A program made the position numbers and the translations under genes. The notes beneath the pieces were generated by a model. The model ran no database searches. It saw nothing but the letters and a program-made list of their open reading frames with translations, and was not told where the DNA came from. Below, in pieces: positions 1 to 7,839 of a stretch of DNA of 13,956 nucleotides. Source of the DNA: DXYV01 sp045543215 (GTDB taxonomy: Bacteria > Bacillota > Clostridia > Oscillospirales > Oscillospiraceae); the NCBI GenBank assembly GCA_045543215.1, contig JAZQMD010000112.1:1-13956 (forward strand), read 5' to 3'. How positions within the stretch are numbered: the first letter of the stretch is position 1; every line of letters begins with the position of its first letter.

Positions 1-1422
1 GGCCTGGGAGCCGGCGCCAGGCGCGGGCAAGAAGAGGCGGGGGGGGGGGGGGGGGGGGGATGGTAGAGTCCGGCGGATGATGAGAAGATCCAGGACAGCG
101 GCCGTACCAAAGCAGGCCAGGGTACCCACTGGCGCACCCAGAATACCGATAGACTCAGTGCCGACCAAAATGTAGTTGACCAGGAGCTTGAGTGCTCCAC
201 CCAGGGCGATGGTAAAGAAGGGGAGCTTGACTTGACCGTTGGCGTGGAGGATGGCGTTGGAAAGAACCACGATGCAGGTGCAGATGGAGGCAAAACCCAG
301 GATGGTAAGGATAGGCCCCATAACAGCGGGGTCATATTGGGAATAAAGCATGGTAATGATGGGGGTGGAAAGGGCGGCCAGTCCAAAGCCCATGGGGCAG
401 GCAAGAAGCATGGCCACCCGGAGAGCGGATTCAGATACCCGGGCGCACTGAAGGCTGTTGCGCCTGGCCCGGGCGGCTGAGACGGCGGGGATAAGGGCAA
501 CGCCAAAGGGCTCCATCAGGGCAGAGGGAAGATTGTATAGGTTGGTTGCAGCGGCATAGCTACCGTATAGGGCGCTGGCCGAATCAGAAGAAATCGTAAA
601 AATCTCCTGAAGGCGGTTTTGTACCTGGGCAGCATCCAGAAAATTAACGATGGGTACCACCGAGCAACCCAGAGTGATGGGAACAGCCAGACGAACCAGC
701 CGGGAGAGGATGGCTCGGTCAGGTTGAGGGGTATCAGTTCCGTTCTCTTGATTATGGGTGCCGCGCCGGATACGGTCGATGGTAAGAAAAATCAGGGAAG
801 CCAGGGTACCGATGGTTACACCGGCAATGGCTCCACCCACGGCCAGCTCCTGGGGGGTAAAAATGTCTGTCATAGACGCGCCGTAGCTTAGAAGAAGGGT
901 AGCCAGGGTCAGGCCGAGGATGAGTTTGCACAGCGCTTCAATAATCTGGGAGATGGCTGTTGGACTCATGATCCCCTGGCCCTGGGCATATCCCCGTAGG
1001 GCGGACATACAGCAAACGAACAGTGGAGCGGGGGCCAGGATCAGAGTGGCGCAATAGGCTCCCGGGTTACCGAGAATGTTGTAAGTGAGAGGCTTTGCAC
1101 CAAGGAACATAATGAGGAAACCGGACAGACCAAAGAGGAAGAGGGTGCGGGTGGCTACAGAGAAGATACGCTTGCGCTGGTTAACCAGCCCCAGGGCATG
1201 AGCCTCCGACACCTGCTTGGACAGAGCCACCGGCAGCCCCCCGGTGGAGATAGTGAGCAGGACGGCATAAATGGTGTAGGCGGAATTGAAGTAGCCGTTG
1301 GCGGTGTCACCCAGGATGTTAGCCAGTGGAATTTTATAGAGAGCGCCAATAATCTTGACTACAACCACGCCTACAGCCAGGATAGCTGCGCCGCCAAAAA
1401 AGGTATTTTTCTTTTCAGACAA
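1..1422 (-). CDS. Polysaccharide/lipid flippase, MurJ/SpoVB (MATE-like) family, C-terminus cut by window edge
   Basis: Integral membrane flippase of the oligosaccharide/lipid exporter superfamily (SpoVB, MurJ, Wzx relatives), expected to move a lipid-linked sugar or peptidoglycan precursor across the membrane. Reading begins at a TTG (1422-1420) nine bases after AGGAG (1436-1432); no ATG fits, and that AGGAG overlaps the stop codon of the deaminase upstream, so translation is probably coupled. The first ~45 residues carry the family signature: a hydrophobic helix GGAAILAVGVVVVKIIGALY, then IPLANILG and LLTISTGGLPVALSKQVSE. Many hydrophobic helices follow, for example LTYNILGNPGAYCATLILAP. The 474 codons in the window lack a stop; family members are usually about 510-545 residues, so one or two helices are missing. 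A 21-G run (39-59) is read as six prolines (SPPPPPPR) near the end and may be a sequencing or assembly fault. Exact substrate cannot be told from sequence. Confidence 0.85.
   Translation of the reverse strand, partial: MSEKKNTFFGGAAILAVGVVVVKIIGALYKIPLANILGDTANGYFNSAYTIYAVLLTISTGGLPVALSKQVSEAHALGLVNQRKRIFSVATRTLFLFGLSGFLIMFLGAKPLTYNILGNPGAYCATLILAPAPLFVCCMSALRGYAQGQGIMSPTAISQIIEALCKLILGLTLATLLLSYGASMTDIFTPQELAVGGAIAGVTIGTLASLIFLTIDRIRRGTHNQENGTDTPQPDRAILSRLVRLAVPITLGCSVVPIVNFLDAAQVQNRLQEIFTISSDSASALYGSYAAATNLYNLPSALMEPFGVALIPAVSAARARRNSLQCARVSESALRVAMLLACPMGFGLAALSTPIITMLYSQYDPAVMGPILTILGFASICTCIVVLSNAILHANGQVKLPFFTIALGGALKLLVNYILVGTESIGILGAPVGTLACFGTAAVLDLLIIRRTLPSPPPPPPRLFLPAPGAGSQA
39..59. 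repeat. Homopolymer tract of 21 G inside the flippase gene
   Basis: Uninterrupted G run on the plus strand, read as CCC proline codons in the flippase on the minus strand. The frame stays open through it to base 1, giving LPSPPPPPPRLFLPAPGAG, but any change in tract length not divisible by three would shift the frame. It could be a slippage-prone contingency tract or an artefact (poly-G is a common false read-out in two-colour sequencing, and it lies 38 bases from the window edge). Confidence 0.95.
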
Positions 1423-1434
1423 TGGATACAACTC

Positions 1435-2745
1435 CTAACGGTTTGAACCAAAAAGTAGGGGGAGGGCGTAGGTGTCGATCTCGTGCCTGATTTTCTCCAG
1501 ATCGATGGTAAAGAATTCCCCATTTTTGTATATGACCCGTCCGCGGCACATATTCATCACCACATCGGAACTGTGGGATGCATAGACCAAATTTTCCACT
1601 GGATCGTGGCAGGGATAATTGTTGGGCTTGTCGAAGTCTACCAGGATAAGGTCGGCATCCCAGCCGGGGGCGATGCGTCCGGTATTGCGGCCCAAGGCTT
1701 TGGCACCATTGGAGGTGGCCATACGAAGGGCCTCCCAGGGGCGCACGGCCATGGGGTCTAGGCTAACCCCGTTGTGGAGAATAGCGGCCAGCTTCATTTC
1801 CCCAAACAGGTCGGTGGCGTTGTTGGAGGAGACTCCGTCGGTGCCCAAAGCCACGTTTACCCCCGACTTAATCATGGAGGGCACTGGGGCCACGCCGGAG
1901 CCCAGCTTCAGGTTGCTCACCGGATTATGGACAGCGGATACCCCTTGACTGGCCAGGATGGCCCAATCCTCCGGTGTGGTCCAGACGCAGTGGGCGGCAA
2001 TGGTGCGTACCGAAAATACGCCGTATTGAGAAAAAAGGGCGGCAGGAGTCATACCGTGGCGGGAAATGCAAGCCTCATGTTCAGCTCTGGTTTCGGATAG
2101 ATGAAGGTGCATGCCAAGCCCGTGGGACTTGGCAAAGTCGGCCGTCCACTCCCACAGTTCGGCCCGAGAGGTATATTCCCCGTGGATGGAGGCATCAATG
2201 CGGAGCTGTCCGCCCTCGGCGTTGTGCCATCTTTGGTATAACTCTCGCTGGATGACGCACTCGGAATAGGTATGAGGATCAAAGTTAGGGGCAAAGAGTA
2301 TTCCTCCGCAGGAAAGATTGGCACTAATCCCAGCGTCCAGGACAGCCTGGGCCACAATTCCAGTGTGCATATACATATCTGCGATGCAGGTGACACCTGA
2401 GGCGATCATCTCGGCCAGCCCCAGATCGGCTGCTGCGCGGAGGGCCCGGTTGTCCCACTTGGCCTCGGCAGGGAAAATAAAGTCGTTGAGCCACTCTTGG
2501 AGGTTATGGCCCCCGCCATAGCCACGCATAAGGGTCATTGGTACATGGGTGTGGGCGTTGACAAAGCCGGGCATGAGAACCTTACCCGCCCCATCGATCA
2601 CATGATCAAAGGAGCCAGTGGGCCTGCCGTTACTCACGGTGGAAATTTTGGTCCCATCTACCGCTACATAGGCTTTATTTAAAACGGTGTTCTCATCATC
2701 CATCAAAACAGCGGTAACATTTTCAAACAGTGTGGTCATAGCCAT
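1435..2745 (-). CDS. mtaD: 5'-Methylthioadenosine/S-adenosylhomocysteine deaminase (amidohydrolase)
   Basis: Cytosolic metal-dependent amidohydrolase of the MTA/SAH deaminase group, which converts methylthioadenosine to methylthioinosine and S-adenosylhomocysteine to S-inosylhomocysteine with release of ammonia. Numbered from the chosen ATG, the fold's metal and catalytic residues are all visible: H65 and H67 in FVNAHTHVPMTLMRG, H215 and E218 in HLHLSETRAE, H252 in AAHCVW and D303 in LGTDGVSSNN; the H-x2-E spacing matches Thermotoga MtaD. Length 436 residues is normal for the family. An in-frame TTG lies six bases upstream, directly against the ribosome binding site; the ATG at 2745 has AGGGAG seven bases upstream and is preferred. 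It lies 41 bases downstream of the nucleoside phosphorylase and overlaps the flippase ribosome binding site, so the three form an operon. Related guanine/cytosine deaminases are possible alternatives, but the SETRAEHE and TDGVSSNN motifs favour MTA/SAH deaminase. Confidence 0.9.
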   Translation of the reverse strand: MAMTTLFENVTAVLMDDENTVLNKAYVAVDGTKISTVSNGRPTGSFDHVIDGAGKVLMPGFVNAHTHVPMTLMRGYGGGHNLQEWLNDFIFPAEAKWDNRALRAAADLGLAEMIASGVTCIADMYMHTGIVAQAVLDAGISANLSCGGILFAPNFDPHTYSECVIQRELYQRWHNAEGGQLRIDASIHGEYTSRAELWEWTADFAKSHGLGMHLHLSETRAEHEACISRHGMTPAALFSQYGVFSVRTIAAHCVWTTPEDWAILASQGVSAVHNPVSNLKLGSGVAPVPSMIKSGVNVALGTDGVSSNNATDLFGEMKLAAILHNGVSLDPMAVRPWEALRMATSNGAKALGRNTGRIAPGWDADLILVDFDKPNNYPCHDPVENLVYASHSSDVVMNMCRGRVIYKNGEFFTIDLEKIRHEIDTYALPLLFGSNR

Positions 2746-2786
2746 TTTCAATCTCCCTGCTAAGCTTCAGTATCGGATGAAGGAGG

Positions 2787-3611
2787 TTAGAGCCTTTCCA
2801 GGCAGGCCAACACCAGCCGGGAAAACTTATCTCTGCAGGCCTCGGCAGCGTCCAAAACCTCCTGTTCGCTCAGAGGTTGATTTAGGATACCGGCAGCCAT
2901 GTTGGACAGAAGGGTAAAGCCCAGCACCTGCATGCCGCAATGGCCGGCTACGATGACTTCCGGAGCGGTAGACATGCCTGCGGCATCGCCGCCAAGGATG
3001 CGGGCGGCCCGTACCTCGGCTGGCGTCTCGTATTGGGGCCCTGGGAAGTAGGCATATACGCCCTCCCGCAGAGGAATTGATAGCTGGGCGGCAATTTCCC
3101 GGGCTAATATGCGCAGGGAGGGGGTGTATAAGGTGGATGCATCGGGAAAGCGCACACCAAACTGTGGAAGGTTCTCCCCTCGCAGAGGAGATTCCAGGAA
3201 GAACTTGATGTGGTCGGTGATAAGCATCAGGTCGCCCACTTTCCACTCCAAGTTGATACATCCGGCTGCGTTGGTTACAATGAGGGTGCTGCATCCCAGC
3301 AGACGGAGTACTCGTACAGCATAGGATACCTCTTCATAGGAGTAGCCCTCGTAGTGATGCATCCGACCCTGCATCACGGCTACGTTTTGTCCGGCCAGCT
3401 GACCGAAAATAAGCCGTCCCTTATGTCCGGGGGCAGTGGAGGACTTAAACCAGGGAATATCATGATAATCCGCAGCTACGGCATTTTCCACCTGATCCCC
3501 AAGGTAGCCCAAGCCAGAGCCCAACACCATGGCCACTTTTGGGATAAAGTTTCCAATCCGGTCGCGCAGGTAATCGGAGCTTTCCTGATACTGTGCAAAT
3601 GTATAGTGCAT
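2787..3611 (-). CDS. punA: Purine nucleoside phosphorylase, trimeric class I (PNP/MTAP family)
   Basis: Phosphorolyses 6-oxopurine nucleosides (inosine, guanosine, possibly methylthioinosine) to the base plus ribose-1-phosphate. The 274 residues show the whole family pattern: phosphate loop VMVLGSG-like segment (MVLGSGLGYLGD, S32), TAPGHKG (58-64), QGRMHHYEGY (81-90), TNAAGCIN (113-120), then YFPGPQYETPAE with E195, GMST (212-215) and SNMAAG with N237. E195 and N237 are 42 residues apart, as are the purine-binding E201 and N243 of human PNP; Asn at this position indicates 6-oxopurine preference. The start ATG has GGGAGG eight bases upstream. It is the first gene of a unit with mtaD and the flippase, behind its own promoter. 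Odd point: the segment QPLSEQEVLD has Glu249 where bacterial and human PNPs usually have the His (human H257) that contacts the ribose 5'-hydroxyl, so substrate range could differ from a plain PNP. Confidence 0.93.
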   Translation of the reverse strand: MHYTFAQYQESSDYLRDRIGNFIPKVAMVLGSGLGYLGDQVENAVAADYHDIPWFKSSTAPGHKGRLIFGQLAGQNVAVMQGRMHHYEGYSYEEVSYAVRVLRLLGCSTLIVTNAAGCINLEWKVGDLMLITDHIKFFLESPLRGENLPQFGVRFPDASTLYTPSLRILAREIAAQLSIPLREGVYAYFPGPQYETPAEVRAARILGGDAAGMSTAPEVIVAGHCGMQVLGFTLLSNMAAGILNQPLSEQEVLDAAEACRDKFSRLVLACLERL

Positions 3612-3641
3612 GTCAATGTCCTCCCTATTATCATTTGAAAC

Positions 3642-3669
3642 ATTATAGACAGTTTACACCAATTTCCAA
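3642..3669 (-). promoter_or_regulatory. Sigma-A promoter of the PNP-deaminase-flippase unit
   Basis: On the minus strand TTGGAA (3669-3664), 16 bases, then a perfect TATAAT (3647-3642). Transcription would begin near 3635, about 24 bases before the PNP start. Position between the hydrogenase terminator and the PNP ribosome binding site supports it. Confidence 0.7.
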
Positions 3670-3792
3670 AAAAAATCAATGAACACAGGGTAAATAGAGA
3701 GAATTGGACCAGAATATCTTAAATATTTGTCCCACGGGTGTGGATGTTTGGTTATGGAGACACTTAGAAATTAAAAGAAAATTTAAAAACTT

Positions 3793-3829
3793 GAAAGACC
3801 CGGATCGGGACTCCCGATCCGGGTCTTTC
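3793..3829 (-). terminator. Strong rho-independent terminator of the hydrogenase operon
   Basis: Perfect 18-base inverted repeat, gaaagacccggatcggga on one side and its exact complement on the other, with a single C at the centre. It begins 12 bases after the hndD stop. On the minus strand the stem is followed by AAGTTTTTAAATTTTC, giving the U tract. The plus-strand side has only a short T run and no upstream plus-strand gene, so minus-strand termination is the likely role. Confidence 0.9.
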
Positions 3830-3841
3830 TTTGAGTGGACT

Positions 3842-5602
3842 CTACGCTTCGGTGCGATACCGTTTTTGAGGCACATAAGTGCAGTGGAGGATGTGATGAG
3901 CCTTGTGGCCGCCAGGTTCGCCAAGATAGGTGCCGTAAACTTCTTTAACCACCGGGTTTTCGTGGCTCTTACGGAACTCCATCCCCGAATCCTGCTGGTA
4001 CAGGGCTTTAGCCCGCAGCTTTTTCAGTTCGGTAAAGGAGCGTACTTCGGAGGGATGGAAAGGTTGACCGCCGCCGTTGACACAGCCGCCGGGACAGCCC
4101 ATGAACTCGATAAAATCATAATGAAGGGTTCCAGCCTTAACCCCATCCAGGACTTTCTTAATATTGGACGGACCAGAGGCTGCGCACACCCGGACGGTTC
4201 TGCCTTCAAGATCGTAAGTGGCCTCTTTCACGCCATCCATGCCCCGAACTTCTACAAAGTCCAAAGGTTTCATGGAGCCGCCGGTGACCTTCTCTACCAC
4301 AGTACGCAAGGCGGCCTCCATCACACCACCGGTAACGCCAAAGATAACTGATGCGCCGGTGGATACACCCAGCATGGGGTCAAACTCCCCATCGGGCAAC
4401 TGATCAAACATCATGCCAACCTGGGTGATCATACGGGCGAGCTCCCGGGTAGTGAGGGCGGCATCTACCGGCATGCAACCATTGTCCATGCGCTGCTCGG
4501 GGCGACGAATCTCGTATTTTTTGGCGGTGCAGGGCATGATGGAGACAACAAAAATATCCTTAGGATCAATACCGCTCTTTTCTGCGTAATAACTCTTGAC
4601 CAGAGAGCCAAACATCTGCTGGGGAGACTTACAGGAGGACAGGTTAGGCAACATGTCGGGATGGTGCTGCTCACAGTAGCGGATCCAGCCAGGGGAGCAG
4701 GAGGTAATCATGGGAAGAGCGCCACCTTCAGTGAAGCGGTGTAGAAATTCAGTACCTTCCTCCATGATGGTAAAGTCGGCGCCGGTGTCAACATCAAATA
4801 TTTTGTCAAAGCCCAACCGACGCAGGGCAGAGACCATTTTTCCCTCAACATTGGTGCCTATGGGCATGCCGAAGCACTCGCCCAGAGTAACCCGCACCGA
4901 AGGGGCGGGACCTACAACCACATGTTTGGATGGGTCTTGAAGAGCGGCCCAGACTGCGGCGGTAGAGTCCTGCTCGGACAGGGCGCCGGTGGGGCAGGCT
5001 ACGATGCACTGTCCGCAGGATATGCAGTCCACCTCAGCCAGGTTACGATCAAAGGCGCAGCCAATGTGGGTTGCAAAGCCGCGTTCATTGGGACCGATGA
5101 CACCTACCTCCTGGCTCTTGCGGCAGGTGGAGGTACAGCGGCGGCACAGGATACACTTGGAGTTATCCCGCACCAGGTGTGTGGCGGAGTCCTCTATCTG
5201 AGGGAGCAGCTTATCGGTGGCATAGCGTACTTCATCGATGCCGAGGTCAGCGGCCAAGTTGCGCAGCTCACATTGGGCATTGCGGTTGCAAGTGAGACAG
5301 TCCATCCGATGGTTGGACAGGATCAGCTCCATGGTAAGCCGGCGGGAATGGCGCACCTGGTCAGTGTTTGTGCGCACCACCATCCCTTCACTGACGGGGT
5401 AGACGCAGGAAGCCATGAGAGAGCGGGCCCCCTGAACTTCTACTACGCAGATGCGGCATGCGCCAATCTCGTTAATGTCCTTGAGGAAACACAGTGTGGG
5501 GATTTTGATGCCCGCACTGCGGGCGGCCTCCAGGACAGTGGTGCCCTCAGGGACGGTGACAGGGATATTGTCGATCGTCAAATGAATCATATTTTGTTCC
5601 AT
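3842..5602 (-). CDS. hndD: [FeFe] hydrogenase catalytic subunit HndD/HydA type
   Basis: Catalytic subunit of the multimeric, ferredoxin- and NAD(P)H-linked hydrogenase; it makes or consumes H2 at the H-cluster. Domains, numbered from the in-frame GTG at 5611 (subtract three for the chosen ATG): plant-type [2Fe-2S] ferredoxin (about 8-80; C41, C52, C55, C69), His/Cys3 [4Fe-4S] site (H101, C105, C108, C114), two [4Fe-4S] sites (C153, C156, C159, C163 and C196, C199, C202, C206), then the H-cluster domain with L1 TSCSPGW (303-309), L2 MPCTAKKYE (359-367), L3 FMGCPGGCVNGGGQP (503-517) and the small-subunit-like tail to the end. The ATG at 5602 has GGGAGG ten bases upstream; the GTG is too close to it. 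Overlap-free but tight spacing (16 bases) to hndC, and the terminator follows the stop, so it is the last gene of the operon. L1 has Ser where CpI and CrHydA1 have a second Cys. Confidence 0.96.
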   Translation of the reverse strand: MEQNMIHLTIDNIPVTVPEGTTVLEAARSAGIKIPTLCFLKDINEIGACRICVVEVQGARSLMASCVYPVSEGMVVRTNTDQVRHSRRLTMELILSNHRMDCLTCNRNAQCELRNLAADLGIDEVRYATDKLLPQIEDSATHLVRDNSKCILCRRCTSTCRKSQEVGVIGPNERGFATHIGCAFDRNLAEVDCISCGQCIVACPTGALSEQDSTAAVWAALQDPSKHVVVGPAPSVRVTLGECFGMPIGTNVEGKMVSALRRLGFDKIFDVDTGADFTIMEEGTEFLHRFTEGGALPMITSCSPGWIRYCEQHHPDMLPNLSSCKSPQQMFGSLVKSYYAEKSGIDPKDIFVVSIMPCTAKKYEIRRPEQRMDNGCMPVDAALTTRELARMITQVGMMFDQLPDGEFDPMLGVSTGASVIFGVTGGVMEAALRTVVEKVTGGSMKPLDFVEVRGMDGVKEATYDLEGRTVRVCAASGPSNIKKVLDGVKAGTLHYDFIEFMGCPGGCVNGGGQPFHPSEVRSFTELKKLRAKALYQQDSGMEFRKSHENPVVKEVYGTYLGEPGGHKAHHILHCTYVPQKRYRTEA

Positions 5603-5618
5603 GTTCGTCACGCCTCCC

Positions 5619-7421
5619 TTACTGTTTTACAATAGCGTCAAATTTGCAGTTATCTAAACATACGCCGCACTTAATACATTTTTCAAGGTCAATAATATGA
5701 ATCTCCTTGACCGTGCCGGTGATGGCATCCGCAGGGCAGTTCCGGGCGCACAGAGTACAGCCTTTGCACTGATCTCCCACGATATGGTAGCTCACCAGGT
5801 TTTTGCAAACGCCGGCGGGACAGCGGTGTTCCACCACATGGGCTACATATTCATCACGGAAATATTTCAAGGTAGACAGTACCGGATTGGGGGCTGACTG
5901 GCCCAGGGCGCACAAAGAGGAGTCCTTGAGGTGGTAGCACAGCTCCTCAATGGTGTCAAGATCCTCAAGGGTGCCCTTACCGTCGGTAATCTTGGTGAGC
6001 AGATCGTATAGTCGCTTGGTGCCGATACGGCAGGGGACGCACTTGCCGCAGGATTCGTCTACGCAAAATTCTAAAAAGAACTTTGCGATATCTACCATGC
6101 AGTTATCCTCGTCCATGACGATCAGTCCGCCGGAGCCCATCATGGAGCCGATGGCGGTGAGGGAGTCATAGTCGATGGGGGTATCGATAAGAGAGGCGGG
6201 AATACAGCCACCGGAGGGACCGCCAGTTTGGGCGGCTTTAAATTTTTTACCGTCAGGCATACCGCCGCCGATGTCCTCTACAATGGTGCGCAGGGTGGTG
6301 CCCATGGGGACTTCCACCAGACCAGTGTTGATAATCTTACCGCCCAGGGCAAATACCTTAGTACCTTTGGACTTTTCGGTGCCGATAGCAGCGAACTGAT
6401 CCGCGCCATGGAGAAGAATCCAGGTAATGTTGGCATAGGTTTCCACATTGTTCAAAAGGGTGGGACGCTCAAGCAGACCTTTGATCGCAGGGAAAGGAGG
6501 CCTTGGCCGTGGCTCACCCCGCTTACCCTCAATAGAGACCATGAGGGCGGTCTCCTCACCACATACAAAGGCACCGGCGCCCAGGCGCAGCTCCAGCTCG
6601 AAGGAGAAGCCGGAATTTAGAATGTTTTCCCCCAGCAGTCCATATTCCTTGGCCTGGTCGATGGCGATCTGGAGACGCTTGACGGCGATGGGATACTCTG
6701 CGCGCACGTAAATGTAGCCCTGAGAAGCGCCTACGGCATAGGCAGCGATGGTCATGGCCTCCAGGAGAGAGAAAGGGTCGCCTTCCAGCACGGAGCGGTC
6801 CATGAAAGCGCCGGGATCGCCCTCGTCTGCGTTACAGCAGACGTATTTGACACCGTCAGGGGAGACTGCGTCAGCAGTAAACTGCCACTTCATGCCGGTG
6901 GAGAATCCTGCGCCACCGCGGCCCCGCAGACCGGATGCCTTGATGGCATCGATGATCTCCTGGGGAGGTGTTTTTTGATCCAGGATACGGCTCAAGGCTA
7001 CGTAGCCGTCAACGCCGATATACTCATCAATGGACTCGGGGTCGATAACGCCGCAGTTGCGCAGGGAGATGCGCATCTGATGTTTATAGAACTGGGTCTC
7101 AGACAGGGAAGTGACTGCGTTGCCGGAATCACCTTCCATATGCAACAGCCGCTGGACAATGCGACCCTTGACAAGGTGTTCGCTAACAATCTCAGGCACG
7201 TCCTCTGGGGTTACCTGACTATAACAAGTTCCCTCAGGAAAAATCATAACGATGGGACCAATGGCACATAGGCCAAAGCAACCGGTCTTGACCACCTGAA
7301 CCTCCTGCTCCAGCTCGTTTTTCTGGATTTCCTCCTCAAGGGCGGCAATAATCTTGGGACTGTTGGAAGAGGTGCAGCCGGTGCCGCAGCACACCATAAT
7401 ATGACAGCGAATACGACTCAT
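5619..7421 (-). CDS. hndC: NADH/NADP-linked hydrogenase flavoprotein subunit HndC/HydB (NuoF-like)
   Basis: Diaphorase subunit that binds FMN and the pyridine nucleotide and passes electrons to the hydrogenase subunit; in HydABC/HndABCD enzymes it is the proposed bifurcation site. Domains in 600 residues: N-terminal thioredoxin-like [2Fe-2S] domain (C11, C16, C48, C52; residues 1-90), NuoF core with GLRGRGGAGFSTGMKW (164-179), NADEGDPGAFMDR (197-209) and GAGAFVCGEETALM (281-294) for FMN and NAD binding, SLBB region (about 350-405), N3-type [4Fe-4S] site SCGKCVPC plus C504, and a C-terminal 2x[4Fe-4S] ferredoxin (C552, C555, C558, C562; C582, C585, C588, C592). This extra N- and C-terminal pair distinguishes it from complex I NuoF. 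Its ATG has GGAGGAG six bases upstream; 13 bases separate it from hndB and 16 from hndD. Confidence 0.96.
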   Translation of the reverse strand: MSRIRCHIMVCCGTGCTSSNSPKIIAALEEEIQKNELEQEVQVVKTGCFGLCAIGPIVMIFPEGTCYSQVTPEDVPEIVSEHLVKGRIVQRLLHMEGDSGNAVTSLSETQFYKHQMRISLRNCGVIDPESIDEYIGVDGYVALSRILDQKTPPQEIIDAIKASGLRGRGGAGFSTGMKWQFTADAVSPDGVKYVCCNADEGDPGAFMDRSVLEGDPFSLLEAMTIAAYAVGASQGYIYVRAEYPIAVKRLQIAIDQAKEYGLLGENILNSGFSFELELRLGAGAFVCGEETALMVSIEGKRGEPRPRPPFPAIKGLLERPTLLNNVETYANITWILLHGADQFAAIGTEKSKGTKVFALGGKIINTGLVEVPMGTTLRTIVEDIGGGMPDGKKFKAAQTGGPSGGCIPASLIDTPIDYDSLTAIGSMMGSGGLIVMDEDNCMVDIAKFFLEFCVDESCGKCVPCRIGTKRLYDLLTKITDGKGTLEDLDTIEELCYHLKDSSLCALGQSAPNPVLSTLKYFRDEYVAHVVEHRCPAGVCKNLVSYHIVGDQCKGCTLCARNCPADAITGTVKEIHIIDLEKCIKCGVCLDNCKFDAIVKQ

Positions 7422-7434
7422 AAGTTACTCCTCC

Positions 7435-7803
7435 TTATTCTGCCGCGTTGATGGTATACTCGGATACAACCCGATGATTGACCAAGTGCTCCCCCACAAT
7501 GGTGGATACCATCTCCGGTTTTACTTTTACGTATGTTACTTTCTCTTCACCAGGGATATAAACCTCCACAATTGGTTCCAGGCGGCATACACCAATGCAG
7601 CCGGTCTGGGATACGGCAATGTTGGAAAGCTCTCGCTTGTCCAACTCGTCCAGCAGGGCGGTCATAACAGGCTTGGCACCTGCGGCAATGCCGCAGGTTG
7701 CCATACCTATCACTACCCGAATGTTGTTATCATTCTGCTCACGAATATCCATCTGCTTTCTCATTTTCTCGCGGATGGCTTTGAGCTCTTCCAGGCTTTT
7801 CAA
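7435..7803 (-). CDS. hndB: Thioredoxin-like [2Fe-2S] ferredoxin-type subunit HndB
   Basis: Small subunit of the Hnd-type hydrogenase, 122 residues from the chosen start. Residues 30-75 hold a thioredoxin-like ferredoxin fold: VVIGMATCGIAAGA with C37, then VSQTGCIGVCRLEPIVEV with C69 and C73. Only three of the usual four cluster cysteines are present (the C-x4-C second cysteine is Gly); I recall TCGIAAGA as typical of HndB proteins, so this is likely a family trait and the cluster may be absent or unusually ligated. Start choice: AAGGAG (7818-7813) touches a TTG at 7812 but lies nine bases from a second TTG at 7803, which gives a protein beginning KSLEELKAIREKM, the usual N-terminus. Its stop lies next to the hndC ribosome binding site, so translation is coupled. 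Role in electron transfer or assembly is not established. Confidence 0.9.
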   Translation of the reverse strand: MKSLEELKAIREKMRKQMDIREQNDNNIRVVIGMATCGIAAGAKPVMTALLDELDKRELSNIAVSQTGCIGVCRLEPIVEVYIPGEEKVTYVKVKPEMVSTIVGEHLVNHRVVSEYTINAAE

Positions 7804-7839
7804 CTCAATCAACTCCTTATGTTCTATGCCTAAGGCGGA

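Noticed and set aside
1198..2682. Several plus-strand frames opposite the flippase and deaminase
   Set aside because: Shadows of well-supported minus-strand genes in GC-rich sequence.
3704..4351. Plus-strand frame of 215 codons across the terminator and the end of hndD
   Set aside because: It runs through the terminator hairpin and antisense to the H-cluster region; no recognisable protein.
4922..5635. Open plus-strand frame of 237 codons opposite hndD
   Set aside because: It is antisense to a clearly conserved hydrogenase gene, its product is Gly/Ala-rich without family features, and it lacks its own ribosome binding site.
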